From an uncultured Clostridia bacterium (GTDB taxonomy: Bacteria; Bacillota; Clostridia; Christensenellales; CAG-138), in NCBI GenBank assembly GCA_937894955.1, contig CALAXO010000083.1, positions 1 to 22,948 on the forward strand: a stretch of 22,948 nucleotides of DNA, written 5' to 3'. Below the pieces are notes generated by a model. That model saw only the letters and a list, made by a program, of their open reading frames with translations, was not told where the DNA came from and searched no databases. The translations under genes and the position numbers were made by a program. Positions 1 through 6,432 of the stretch are shown one piece after another; the stretch's first letter is position 1; each line of letters opens with the position of its first letter.

Positions 1-422
1 AACGTTTGCGGAATCATGTTGTATTCCGAAACAAGTGCGCTCAGCACCGAATCAAGCCGAATGCAATCGTAAGTGTACCCCGCGCTTTCCATAAGCTCGG
101 CACATGCCTCCGGAGTGCTTGTCGCATCCTCATAAAGCAAGCCGTAAACCCCGATATCGTTGAAGAAACCGTCTGCCGCCGTCTGCATATATTCCATCTC
201 GTTTATGCATGCGGCACTCCAAGTTGAAAAATAGTGCAGAACCGTTATCTTTTTTTGAGCAAAAACTGCTCCGTTGGTGTTTTCTCCGTGAATTGTTTCG
301 GAAACAAAGTCCGAAATGTTTTCTCCGATTTTGGGTGCTGAATTGCCGTTTTTTTCTGCATCGGCATAAAATCGCGAAAAGAGAACGAGCAAAGCTGTAA
401 AAGCTGCAAGAATTCGTTTCAT
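1..422 (-). CDS. Secreted thioredoxin-fold (TlpA/redoxin-like) protein, 3' end outside the window
   Basis: The reading frame is open from an ATG at 422 to the window edge, giving about 140 residues with the C-terminus missing. It begins with a signal-peptide-like stretch (MKR then a hydrophobic run ending near FYADA), so export is likely; no convincing lipobox is seen. A segment starting TVLHYFSTWSAACINEME matches the beta-strand plus active-site helix of TlpA/AhpC-TSA-type redoxins, where WCxxC is usual. Here the first Cys is Ser and only the second is present, so a classical disulfide reductase is unlikely. A second in-frame ATG at 443 would add MKDRRKH; neither start has a strong Shine-Dalgarno sequence (AGAAG only). 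It lies 247 bp downstream of the cohesin gene on the same strand and may share its promoter. The fold is fairly sure; the function is unknown. Confidence 0.7.
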   Translation of the reverse strand, partial: MKRILAAFTALLVLFSRFYADAEKNGNSAPKIGENISDFVSETIHGENTNGAVFAQKKITVLHYFSTWSAACINEMEYMQTAADGFFNDIGVYGLLYEDATSTPEACAELMESAGYTYDCIRLDSVLSALVSEYNMIPQT

Positions 423-558
423 ATGCTTTCTTCTGTCTTTCATTTAATGATAAGAATAAGTGTTTAATTTTGCTGCCGTTTTTCGGCGTTTTGCTTTTCC
501 GTTGTGCATGAACGGCTGAATCGGTTCCCGGTCGGAAATGTTGCCTGTGCAAATCAGT

Positions 559-588
559 CGGGAGGTCGAAATTGCTCCGACACTCCCG
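559..588. other. Imperfect hairpin between cohesin and redoxin genes
   Basis: CGGGAG-GTCG at 559-568 can pair with CGAC-A-CTCCCG at 578-588, giving a 10-bp stem with one bulged A and a 9-nt loop. No T-run follows on either strand, so it is not a standard intrinsic terminator. It could be an mRNA-processing or stability element between the two minus-strand genes. Confidence 0.3.
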
Positions 589-669
589 TTCTGTCCGCCT
601 GTTTACCGTCAGCTGCCGTACAAAAACCGGTCAAGTCATTTATTCAGCCCGATTTAAGACTTAAACCGT

Positions 670-1515
670 TCAGTTGTCTTCGTTGTTCTTTTTCTTTTTG
701 GAAAGTGCGACTGCAACGCCTGCCGCTGCACCGAGAACAACCACACCGCCCGCAGCGATGAAGGGCCAAACGTTGCCGGACGTTTTTTCTCCGTTGTTGT
801 TTGACGGTGTCTTCGTGTTGTCGGCGGGTTTTGTATTCGGGGTCTTGGTGCTGTCCGCACCGGGTTCGGGCGTGCTGTTTCCGGTCGGGTCGCTGCTTTC
901 GGCGGGCTGTTTTGTTTCGGTGGGCTGATAGTTCGGAGCCGACGTCTTGTTGTCGCCGACAGCCTCTTCCCCGCGGTTAAATCCACCCTCGGGATCCTTT
1001 GCGCCGCTGATTGTGATTATCGCGTTATGGGTCGTGAACGCCTGCGGAGTGGATTCGCCTCCGATGGGTACATTCACAAATTCATTTACGATCAAAACGA
1101 TTTGCTGATTCACCGCAACGCCGTCTTTGACCTTAAAAGTCATTTTGAAGATATCACCTTTCGCGTTCATTGCATCGGTCGGCATGCCGATTCCAAGCTT
1201 GATTTTGCCCTGATAGGCAAGCGTCTCGTAATCAAGCACAACAAGGTTGTTCCCGGAACGAAGGTTTTTCATGACATCCAGCTCTTCAAGCCCGATAAGT
1301 TCGAGAGAATTGGGATCGTATTCAATGGAAAGGTGTGCGGCATGGACTGCATATTCCCCGCTTACGCTCAGCGTAACATCAAAGGTGCCTCCGGCAGGAA
1401 CGTTGTCCGCGCCGTTCATCGTGAACACCGCGCCCTGATCCGCAAGCATTGCCTGCGGCAGCAGCATTGCGGCAACAAGAAGAATCGCCGTAAATACAGT
1501 TGCAATTTTTTTCAT
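670..1515 (-). CDS. Membrane-anchored cohesin-domain surface protein
   Basis: This 281-residue protein has four parts. There is a signal peptide (residues 1-25, probable cut after AMLA) and a cohesin-type beta-sandwich (about 28-170, with FDVTLSVSG, HLSIEYDPNSLEL and KMTFKVKDG typical of the family). A Pro/Thr/Ser/Asn-rich linker (about 172-248) follows, then a C-terminal transmembrane helix (about 249-271) with a basic KKKK stop-transfer tail. It should therefore display one cohesin outside the cell, tethered by the membrane helix; there is no LPXTG motif. Cohesins normally bind dockerins, but no dockerin is encoded in this window. The start at 1515 is supported by AAGGAG upstream and a strong promoter about 105 bp away. 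The redoxin-like gene follows on the same strand. Domain call confident; binding partner unknown. Confidence 0.88.
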   Translation of the reverse strand: MKKIATVFTAILLVAAMLLPQAMLADQGAVFTMNGADNVPAGGTFDVTLSVSGEYAVHAAHLSIEYDPNSLELIGLEELDVMKNLRSGNNLVVLDYETLAYQGKIKLGIGMPTDAMNAKGDIFKMTFKVKDGVAVNQQIVLIVNEFVNVPIGGESTPQAFTTHNAIITISGAKDPEGGFNRGEEAVGDNKTSAPNYQPTETKQPAESSDPTGNSTPEPGADSTKTPNTKPADNTKTPSNNNGEKTSGNVWPFIAAGGVVVLGAAAGVAVALSKKKKNNEDN

Positions 1516-1619
1516 CCGTTATTGTTTAACTCCTTTTTCTTTTCGTTTTTTATTCGGAACACGGCTCGGCTGTTCCGCATTTTCAAAGCTCGAACCGACC
1601 CTATTCCCATCCAATCTAC

Positions 1620-1648
1620 ATTGTAGCATAACAGAACTTCTTTTTCAA
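1620..1648 (-). promoter_or_regulatory. Sigma-70-type promoter of the cohesin gene
   Basis: On the minus strand TTGAAA (1648-1643) is followed by a 17-bp spacer and TACAAT (1625-1620), with TGC directly before the -10 as an extended element. Transcription would start near 1613 and leave about a 98-nt leader before the ATG at 1515. Confidence 0.75.
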
Positions 1649-1838
1649 CAATTGAATTTAGGCAATTCTTTGAACATTGTTTGCGGCACCGCTTTTCGAT
1701 GCCGCATGAAGCGCGCCTTTCTTGCCGCCGTTGTACATAAAAAAGTACATGCAATGTCAATATATGCTCATTTGCGCCATCCGTGTCCGTTTTGTGACAG
1801 AAAAATGCAATTCGGGCGCATATTCGGCAAAATAATTT

Positions 1839-2069
1839 TTATTCTGTTATTATATGCACACAGGCAACACATTGCCGCAGATATCTCGCCCCGCGATGTA
1901 TCACAAACGGGCACAGATACATCGCACCGAACGGTCCGCACGCCGCTGTCATGTCACGGTTCATTTCTTTCACCATCCATGCGGCATCAGCAGCAGTGCG
2001 CGGACACCACATTTCTTCCGAATCTTCCGTTCGGAAATCTGCTGCTGCAAAAGCCCCCTCCTCATACAT
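1839..2069 (-). CDS. Doubtful small ORF, 76 residues
   Basis: This is the only small reading frame in the 1516-2216 stretch with a usable ribosome binding site (AGGGGA about 5 nt before the ATG at 2069). The predicted peptide starts MYEEGAFAAADF, contains four Cys and ends CVACVHIITE; it resembles no family known to me. It lies between the terminator at 2217 and the cohesin promoter, on the same strand as both neighbours. No clear promoter or terminator of its own was found. It may be a real small protein or a chance frame; the rest of 1649-2216 shows nothing I can support as a gene. Confidence 0.2.
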   Translation of the reverse strand: MYEEGAFAAADFRTEDSEEMWCPRTAADAAWMVKEMNRDMTAACGPFGAMYLCPFVIHRGARYLRQCVACVHIITE

Positions 2070-2216
2070 CCGCTTCCCCTGCGGCTGTATGCAGTTATCG
2101 CTGATTATTCTTTTGCAGCAGACCGTTCTTTGACGCATTTGCAACAGCATTTCTGCATTTCTCAAATCACTTATTCCGCGGGTCTCCGCCGCTTTGAACT
2201 GCACATAAAAAACGGG

Positions 2217-2247
2217 GGAAGCCCCCCTTACGGGGAGCTTCCTTTTT
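2217..2247. terminator. Bidirectional intrinsic terminator
   Basis: GGAAGC-C-CCCC (2217-2227) pairs with GGGG-A-GCTTCC (2232-2242) around a short TTAC loop. T5 follows on the plus strand, and on the minus strand the stem runs into CCCGTTTTTT. It lies 43 bp past the stop of the minus-strand PAP2-like gene and most likely ends that transcript. Confidence 0.85.
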
Positions 2248-2290
2248 CATACGCCTTATTATTTTATTATTTTTAACGCATTCAGTCTTT

Positions 2291-2980
2291 TTACAGCCCA
2301 AGCGCAGGCACAAGCAGATACATCGCAGCAAACGAAATAACCGAAACCGCCGAACCGATTATAAATTGAAGCACAGTGTGCCGTCCGAGTCGAACCGACG
2401 ATATACCGATCGGCACCAAAAGCAAAGCAGCAGGCAGGAACGCAGCGCCGAGATACACCGTAAGCATTGCGACGGGTCCCGCAACACCACAGGCATGGCC
2501 GCTTGCGCGATATCCGAACATGAAAGAAAGTATCGCCAGCAACAGCCCGGAACAGAGATAGGTTGCAAACATAACCTTTTCAACCTGCACTCCACCGCCG
2601 AAAAAAGCAAACGCCGCACCCATAAGGTAACCCGTCACCGAGAAAATGATCGCAACCATCCTTTCAAACTTTCTTCCGCGCTTTTTCAATGCGGGAATCA
2701 CCGCACACAGCGCATACGGAACAACAGGCAGAAGACTGAGCGAAAAAATGGCCTCGGCATAGTGAAACCTGTTTGCAAACGCAGCGTCACCCATTGCAAC
2801 ATAAAGAATCGTTGTGAGCAAAGCCGCAAAAATCGGCGGCACGGTTGCGACCCGAATGATTTTGGCAGTGCGCAGCTTTTTCGCGCTGTCCGATGGTTTG
2901 AATTTTGCCGACAAACCGAATCCGTTTTTGGCGAGTCCGCCGTCCTGACTTTCAAAGTGATTCGCTCTGAGATTCTCCAT
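2291..2980 (-). CDS. PAP2-like polytopic membrane protein with altered catalytic motif
   Basis: This 229-residue protein has a polar N-terminus (about 1-40) followed by roughly six hydrophobic segments. The second half carries the two best-known PAP2 phosphatase signatures in order: SGH (residues 160-162, His 162) and SSVRLGRHTVLQ (194-205, His 201). The canonical third motif is SRx5Hx3D. Here the Arg is Ser 195 and the Asp is Gln 205, and no KxxxxxxRP motif is evident, so it may have lost lipid phosphatase activity or belong to a divergent subfamily. The start at 2980 is supported by AAGGAA 8-9 nt upstream. It is transcribed divergently from the XRE regulator at 3280, which is a plausible controller. 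The terminator at 2217-2247 follows. Confidence 0.65.
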   Translation of the reverse strand: MENLRANHFESQDGGLAKNGFGLSAKFKPSDSAKKLRTAKIIRVATVPPIFAALLTTILYVAMGDAAFANRFHYAEAIFSLSLLPVVPYALCAVIPALKKRGRKFERMVAIIFSVTGYLMGAAFAFFGGGVQVEKVMFATYLCSGLLLAILSFMFGYRASGHACGVAGPVAMLTVYLGAAFLPAALLLVPIGISSVRLGRHTVLQFIIGSAVSVISFAAMYLLVPALGL

Positions 2981-3126
2981 GTTTCTTTAAATTCCTTTCG
3001 CTTTTCTTTTTCTGCACAAGTCTCCCTTGTTTAAATCAGCCGGAGGCAGGTGTCCCTGCTTTGCTCCGCAGTTTATTTTGTATCATATTCCCTGCCGAAA
3101 TGCACCCTATTGCACGCATACGGAAT

Positions 3127-3184
3127 TCTACGCTGCCGATTCCTGCCGGTAGAGTTCAAAAAAATGCATTCTACCGTGAGTAGA
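3127..3184. promoter_or_regulatory. Alternating TCTAC/GTAGA half-sites, candidate operator
   Basis: Four 5-bp half-sites alternate in orientation: TCTAC 3127-3131, GTAGA 3149-3153, TCTAC 3170-3174 and GTAGA 3180-3184. The last two form a perfect dyad with a 5-bp spacer (CGTGA). They sit in the divergent intergenic region between the PAP2-like gene and the XRE regulator. A role as binding sites for that regulator is inference. Confidence 0.35.
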
Positions 3185-3244
3185 GCGTGCTTTTTTAATG
3201 TTTTTGTTAATAAATTTATATATCGCATTATAATTGATTTTCTG

Positions 3245-3273
3245 TTGCTTTTTTTCGCTCGTTGTTGTAAAAT
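3245..3273 (+). promoter_or_regulatory. Promoter of the XRE regulator, implying a leaderless mRNA
   Basis: TTGCTT (3245-3250), a 17-bp spacer, then TAAAAT (3268-3273). The expected start point, about 7 nt past the -10, falls on the A of the ATG at 3280. No Shine-Dalgarno sequence lies in the 6 nt between. Confidence 0.6.
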
Positions 3274-3279
3274 AACCTC

Positions 3280-3951
3280 ATGATAGTTAGAGATGATGAA
3301 AAAGTGAAAAAAATCATTGCCGATAACATTGTGCGCTATCGGCGTGAATGCAATCTTACTCAAGCGGAGCTTGCCGAAAAAATCCACTATTCGGATAAAT
3401 CCATCTCCAAGTGGGAGAGGGCGGACGGTGCTCCGGATATTTTTGTTCTTGTCATGCTTGCGGAACTGTTCGGCGTAACGGTTAACGACTTTTTGACCGA
3501 AAAGCATCGAAAGAGCCACCGTGCTGCCCCCAAGCTGAAGCGCAGCATCATAACGCTGATGTCCGTCGGACTGGTGTGGCTTGTTGCGGCCGTTGTTTTT
3601 TTTGCATTCAAAGTTGCCTTTCCCGACCTTCCGCGAATTTGGCTTGCGTTCATTTATGCAATCCCCGCAATGTTCATCGTGACGCTTGTGCTGTCCGCGC
3701 TCTGGCACCCGCCGATTTTCAGCTATCTGTCCGTTTGCGGAATCGTTTGGGGGATTGCGCTTTCGGTTGATATCTCGCTGAACGTTCGGAACGTTTCCCT
3801 CATTTATATCATTGCGGCGGTGCTCCAGGTGCTCATTGCACTTTGGTGGCTGATGAAAAACACCTCGCTGCTTGCAAAAGTTCGCTTTCCGAACAAAGCA
3901 GAAAGCACCGAAACCGCTGCGAACAAAGCGGAATGTGCTGCCGAAAAATAG
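3280..3951 (+). CDS. XRE-family transcriptional regulator with membrane domain
   Basis: Residues about 10-72 form a helix-turn-helix of the XRE/Cro type (NIVRYRRECNLTQAELAEKI, then SDKSISKWERADGAPD). After a basic linker (KHRKSHRAAPKLKR) come about four transmembrane segments (roughly 88-192) and a short Ala/Glu-rich tail; total length is 223 residues. This DNA-binding-plus-membrane layout is common in Clostridia and suggests a regulator whose DNA binding is coupled to a membrane signal. No ligand can be named. The ATG lies directly after the promoter with no ribosome binding site; an internal GTG a few codons in is a weaker alternative. The terminator at 4014-4053 follows. The divergent PAP2-like gene is the natural candidate target. 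Confidence 0.85.
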   Translation: MIVRDDEKVKKIIADNIVRYRRECNLTQAELAEKIHYSDKSISKWERADGAPDIFVLVMLAELFGVTVNDFLTEKHRKSHRAAPKLKRSIITLMSVGLVWLVAAVVFFAFKVAFPDLPRIWLAFIYAIPAMFIVTLVLSALWHPPIFSYLSVCGIVWGIALSVDISLNVRNVSLIYIIAAVLQVLIALWWLMKNTSLLAKVRFPNKAESTETAANKAECAAEK

Positions 3952-4013
3952 ATTTGCCTGATTTGTTCCAAAGAAAACTCATGCAAATGTATGCATAACT
4001 CTGTTAAAAATCC

Positions 4014-4053
4014 AAAAGCTCGTTACCGCAGTGACCGGCGGCAGCGAGCTTTT
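4014..4053. terminator. Bidirectional hairpin between convergent genes
   Basis: AAAAGCTCG (4014-4022) pairs with CGAGCTTTT (4045-4053), a 9-bp stem, with a possible inner CCG/CGG pairing. On the minus strand it is followed by GGATTTTT. It lies between the convergent XRE gene and the membrane protein at 4130-5461 and can serve both. Confidence 0.7.
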
Positions 4054-4129
4054 GTAACTTATCTTTGATTTTATTTTGTGCAATCCGTTCTCAGGCCGTC
4101 TGCTCCGATGCACCTGCACAGCAAAGCTT

Positions 4130-5461
4130 TTAAATGAACATTAATACGGCGAATGCAATTTCACATGCAAACCCCAAAGCGCCGGCAATCACCCGCATGG
4201 CGCGGTTTTCCGCAATTGCCGAAACGAACAGCGGTAAAAACGGAAACGCCGCCGTCAAAGCCAATATGTATTCCGCGTTGACGTTGGGCAGAGCGATTGC
4301 AAGCCATGCAAAGCAAAACAGCGAATAGCTCAGTCTGATTTTTCTCCCTCCCGCAAAGAGCAGAAGAATAAGTGTGATACAGGCGGCAAAACTCACCCAT
4401 ATTTCAGGTGCATTAAGGCTGAGCAGCCCGACCGAAGATTCAAAAATAAACCTGAACCCCTGCCGCAGCCCGACCGCAGCTTTCAAAAAGCAGTCATTGA
4501 GCATATCGCAGTATATCAAGCCGCCGATTATACAGGCCGAGACCGCAGCCGGAAGCAACGCTCCCGCCGCGCAGCGTACGCTGCTGCCCGCAATCTTTTC
4601 ACCACCACGTTTTTTCAAACGACAGGCACGTATGCCTTCCGTTATCGGCAGCAGCGCAAGCAGCAGGCCGAACACATTGAATGCCGATGCAGCCGCCGCA
4701 AAAAGTCCGCTCCGAACATAATATCCGCGCCTTGCGCAATACGCAGCCGCAAGCGAAAACAGGAGAAATATCGATAAGCCCGATGCAGGCAGCAAAAGTA
4801 AAATGAGCATCGGTGAAAACAGCAGGATCCTGACGGCAAACACTGCCGTGCGCTTTTCAAAGTCGAGCAGCATCAGTTCATACAGCATTACAGCGGCTGC
4901 ACACACTGAAATCGTGTTCAGTGCAAAAACAAGCCCCGCTGTCGAAATCCCGAGCAGCGCAGCATCTCTGTAAACCCCGATACCCGCAGCAATCGCACGC
5001 GGAAATACATATTCTCCAAGTGCGGAAAGCAAGCCGAGCCCGCTCAGCGCATCGGGCGCACAAACAGAGCTGCCTTTCCCCGTTATGAACAGGCGCGCAT
5101 AAGTCTGAAGGACGGTTCCCGAATAACCGTTCAGGTTCATATCCGCCGCATATATTGCAGCAATTGTAATAAGCTGAATGATGAATGCGTAAAGAATGAT
5201 TTGAACCCACGGGTGCAGCCGACTTCGGCTCCTTGCGCCCAAGTCCGCACACGGAGGTTTTTTTTCGTCCTCTGTAAAAAAGTCAAAAAAAACGGGCAGC
5301 AACCGAAAAATCAGCAGCATAAAAACCAAAACCGCGGCGCCGCCGAACAAAATGCCCGCCCTGTCCGCTCTTTTCGAGAATGCCGCAAACACAGCAAATC
5401 CAACACTCAACAAACCCGGCAGTGCATAAGCCAATGCCGTTCGAACGCCTTTCTTTTGCAT
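4130..5461 (-). CDS. Polytopic membrane protein, PIG-V-like (GT-C mannosyltransferase-like)
   Basis: This 443-residue protein has about ten or more hydrophobic helices and one cytoplasmic-looking basic loop (around ACRLKKRGGEK). The stretch starting RILLFSPMLILLLLPASGLS, with the helix that follows it (AAYCARRGYYVRSGLFAAAA), resembles the helix pair of PIG-V/GPI-mannosyltransferase-type GT-C enzymes (FxPasiFl...YSEslFl...larrgr). However, I do not see the usual early acidic catalytic loop clearly, so the family assignment is tentative. The start at 5461 is supported by AAGGGGA upstream and a near-consensus promoter. It stands alone, convergent with the XRE gene. If it is a GT-C enzyme it would transfer a sugar from a lipid carrier at the outer face of the membrane; this is inference. 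Confidence 0.55.
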   Translation of the reverse strand: MQKKGVRTALAYALPGLLSVGFAVFAAFSKRADRAGILFGGAAVLVFMLLIFRLLPVFFDFFTEDEKKPPCADLGARSRSRLHPWVQIILYAFIIQLITIAAIYAADMNLNGYSGTVLQTYARLFITGKGSSVCAPDALSGLGLLSALGEYVFPRAIAAGIGVYRDAALLGISTAGLVFALNTISVCAAAVMLYELMLLDFEKRTAVFAVRILLFSPMLILLLLPASGLSIFLLFSLAAAYCARRGYYVRSGLFAAAASAFNVFGLLLALLPITEGIRACRLKKRGGEKIAGSSVRCAAGALLPAAVSACIIGGLIYCDMLNDCFLKAAVGLRQGFRFIFESSVGLLSLNAPEIWVSFAACITLILLLFAGGRKIRLSYSLFCFAWLAIALPNVNAEYILALTAAFPFLPLFVSAIAENRAMRVIAGALGFACEIAFAVLMFI

Positions 5462-5481
5462 TTCGTTCCCCTTTCGTATCG

Positions 5482-5510
5482 ATTATAGCACATTAATCTG
5501 ACCTGAGCAA
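5482..5510 (-). promoter_or_regulatory. Promoter of the PIG-V-like membrane protein gene
   Basis: Minus strand: TTGCTC (5510-5505), 17-bp spacer, TATAAT (5487-5482), with TGC before the -10 as an extended element. The leader would be about 15 nt and contains the AAGGGGA ribosome binding site. Confidence 0.8.
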
Positions 5511-5547
5511 TAAAGGTTGTGAATATCAATAATATATCATCTACATT

Positions 5548-5572
5548 GCAAAAAAAGCTTGCTTTTTTTTGC
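5548..5572. repeat. A/T-rich perfect hairpin overlapping the tRNA promoter
   Basis: GC-A7-GC at 5548-5558 faces GC-T8-GC at 5561-5572, almost without a loop. The right arm contains the -35 region (5559-5564) of the tRNA-Ser promoter. It could end transcripts reading in from the left, or be a bent-DNA element upstream of a strong promoter. Confidence 0.4.
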
Positions 5573-5587
5573 CCGATGCTGTATTAT
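5559..5587 (+). promoter_or_regulatory. Promoter of tRNA-Ser
   Basis: TTGCTT (5559-5564), 17-bp spacer, TATTAT (5582-5587). Transcription would begin near 5594, about 29 nt before the mature tRNA. Confidence 0.7.
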
Positions 5588-5622
5588 ATGCAAGTGCCGT
5601 ATGATGCTTTGCACATACAGTT

Positions 5623-5713
5623 GGAGAGATGGCTGAGCTGGTCTAAGGCGCACGATTGGAAATCGTGTATACGGGGAACCGTATCAAGGGTTCGAATCCC
5701 TTTCTCTCCGCCA
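5623..5713 (+). tRNA. tRNA-Ser (anticodon GGA), CCA encoded
   Basis: Acceptor GGAGAGA (5623-5629) pairs with TCTCTCC (5703-5709), with discriminator G5710 and encoded CCA 5711-5713. The anticodon stem CACGA/TCGTG (5651-5655/5663-5667) frames TT-GGA-AA, so the anticodon is GGA at 5658-5660, reading UCC/UCU. A long variable arm (TACGG/CCGTA) is diagnostic of a class II serine tRNA. The T arm GGG-TTCGAAT-CCC is intact. The gene has its own promoter and a downstream terminator. Confidence 0.98.
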
Positions 5714-5718
5714 TAAGT

Positions 5719-5753
5719 CCGCCGCAGCCCGTTTCGGTTGCGGCGGCTTTGTT
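5719..5753 (+). terminator. Terminator of tRNA-Ser
   Basis: CCGCCGCAGCC (5719-5729) pairs with GGTTGCGGCGG (5736-5746) in an 11-bp stem with one G-U pair, followed by CTTTGTT. The U-tract is modest, so some read-through into the gene at 5780 is possible; that gene has no evident promoter of its own. Confidence 0.75.
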
Positions 5754-5779
5754 CATCAACGTAATCTGTGAGGACAGTC

Positions 5780-6226
5780 ATGAAAATAATCAATATTTAC
5801 GGAGTTATATTCGTTGCGATCATTCTTATTCCGAACATCATCTTTGCAGTTCGCTGCAAGGACGGGTTCAGCAACAATTGGCATAATCGTTTTGTCGAAA
5901 TTGCCGAACAGATCGGCCGATTCGGCAGTTTAGCGTTTATGATTTTCAACATTCCAAAACTCTGCTACGGTTGGGGTTCCGATGAAGCGTTCACGCTGTA
6001 TCTCGTTGTTGATGCCGCGCTTGCCGCCGCATATTGCGCAATATGGGCTGTCTGTTTCAAAAAAAGCTCCGTTTTTCGTGCGCTTGCGCTCTCGATTTTG
6101 CCCTCTTTGCTGTTTTTATTCAGCGGGATCATTTCAAGGTCAATTCCTCTTACCGCTGCGGCAGTGATTTTTGCGCCGAGTCACATTGCTGTTTCTTACA
6201 ACAATGCACGCTTAAGCTCAAACTGA
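5780..6226 (+). CDS. Small four-helix membrane protein of unknown function
   Basis: This 148-residue protein has hydrophobic segments at its N-terminus (after MKIINIYG), around the middle (SLAFMIFNIPKLCYG and the YLVVDAALAAAYCAIW region), and at the C-terminus (LSILPSLLFLFSGIISRS and the last helix). The pattern and the SxxRALALSILPS stretch recall a conserved uncharacterised Clostridia membrane family; I cannot name a function. The ATG at 5780 is chosen because AGGA lies 5-8 nt upstream; a GTG at 5768 is in frame but lacks a site. It follows the tRNA terminator closely and may depend on read-through from the tRNA promoter. Confidence 0.75.
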   Translation: MKIINIYGVIFVAIILIPNIIFAVRCKDGFSNNWHNRFVEIAEQIGRFGSLAFMIFNIPKLCYGWGSDEAFTLYLVVDAALAAAYCAIWAVCFKKSSVFRALALSILPSLLFLFSGIISRSIPLTAAAVIFAPSHIAVSYNNARLSSN

Positions 6227-6356
6227 AATTCCGAAACCAAACGCTATTTGCAGACAGACAGGAGCAGCATTCGGCTGATTCAACATTTAATCCGAAGAAG
6301 TGCGGCCTGCCTTGGTTCAACCTGTACGAAAAGCTGTTGCAGCGCTGCCTTTCGGG

Positions 6357-6385
6357 TTGACTTTTCATCGAATCCCCGATAAAAT
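6357..6385 (+). promoter_or_regulatory. Promoter of the leucine-rich-repeat gene
   Basis: TTGACT (6357-6362), 17-bp spacer, TAAAAT (6380-6385). The leader would be about 41 nt and carries AAGGAG just before the ATG at 6433. Confidence 0.8.
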
Positions 6386-6432
6386 ATTTTTGCGGCAGCA
6401 CAACGCCCGATGTACCCGAAAGGAGCAAGCCG

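Noticed and set aside
130..552. 140-codon minus-strand open frame
   Set aside because: It overlaps the redoxin-like gene in another frame, is very rich in basic and Cys residues, has no ribosome binding site, and the redoxin frame has the recognisable fold.
1652..2276. Plus-strand open frames of 150 and 140 codons in the gene-poor gap
   Set aside because: Their peptides are His/Cys/Arg-rich shadow-like sequence with no start signal, and they run into the terminator at 2217-2247.
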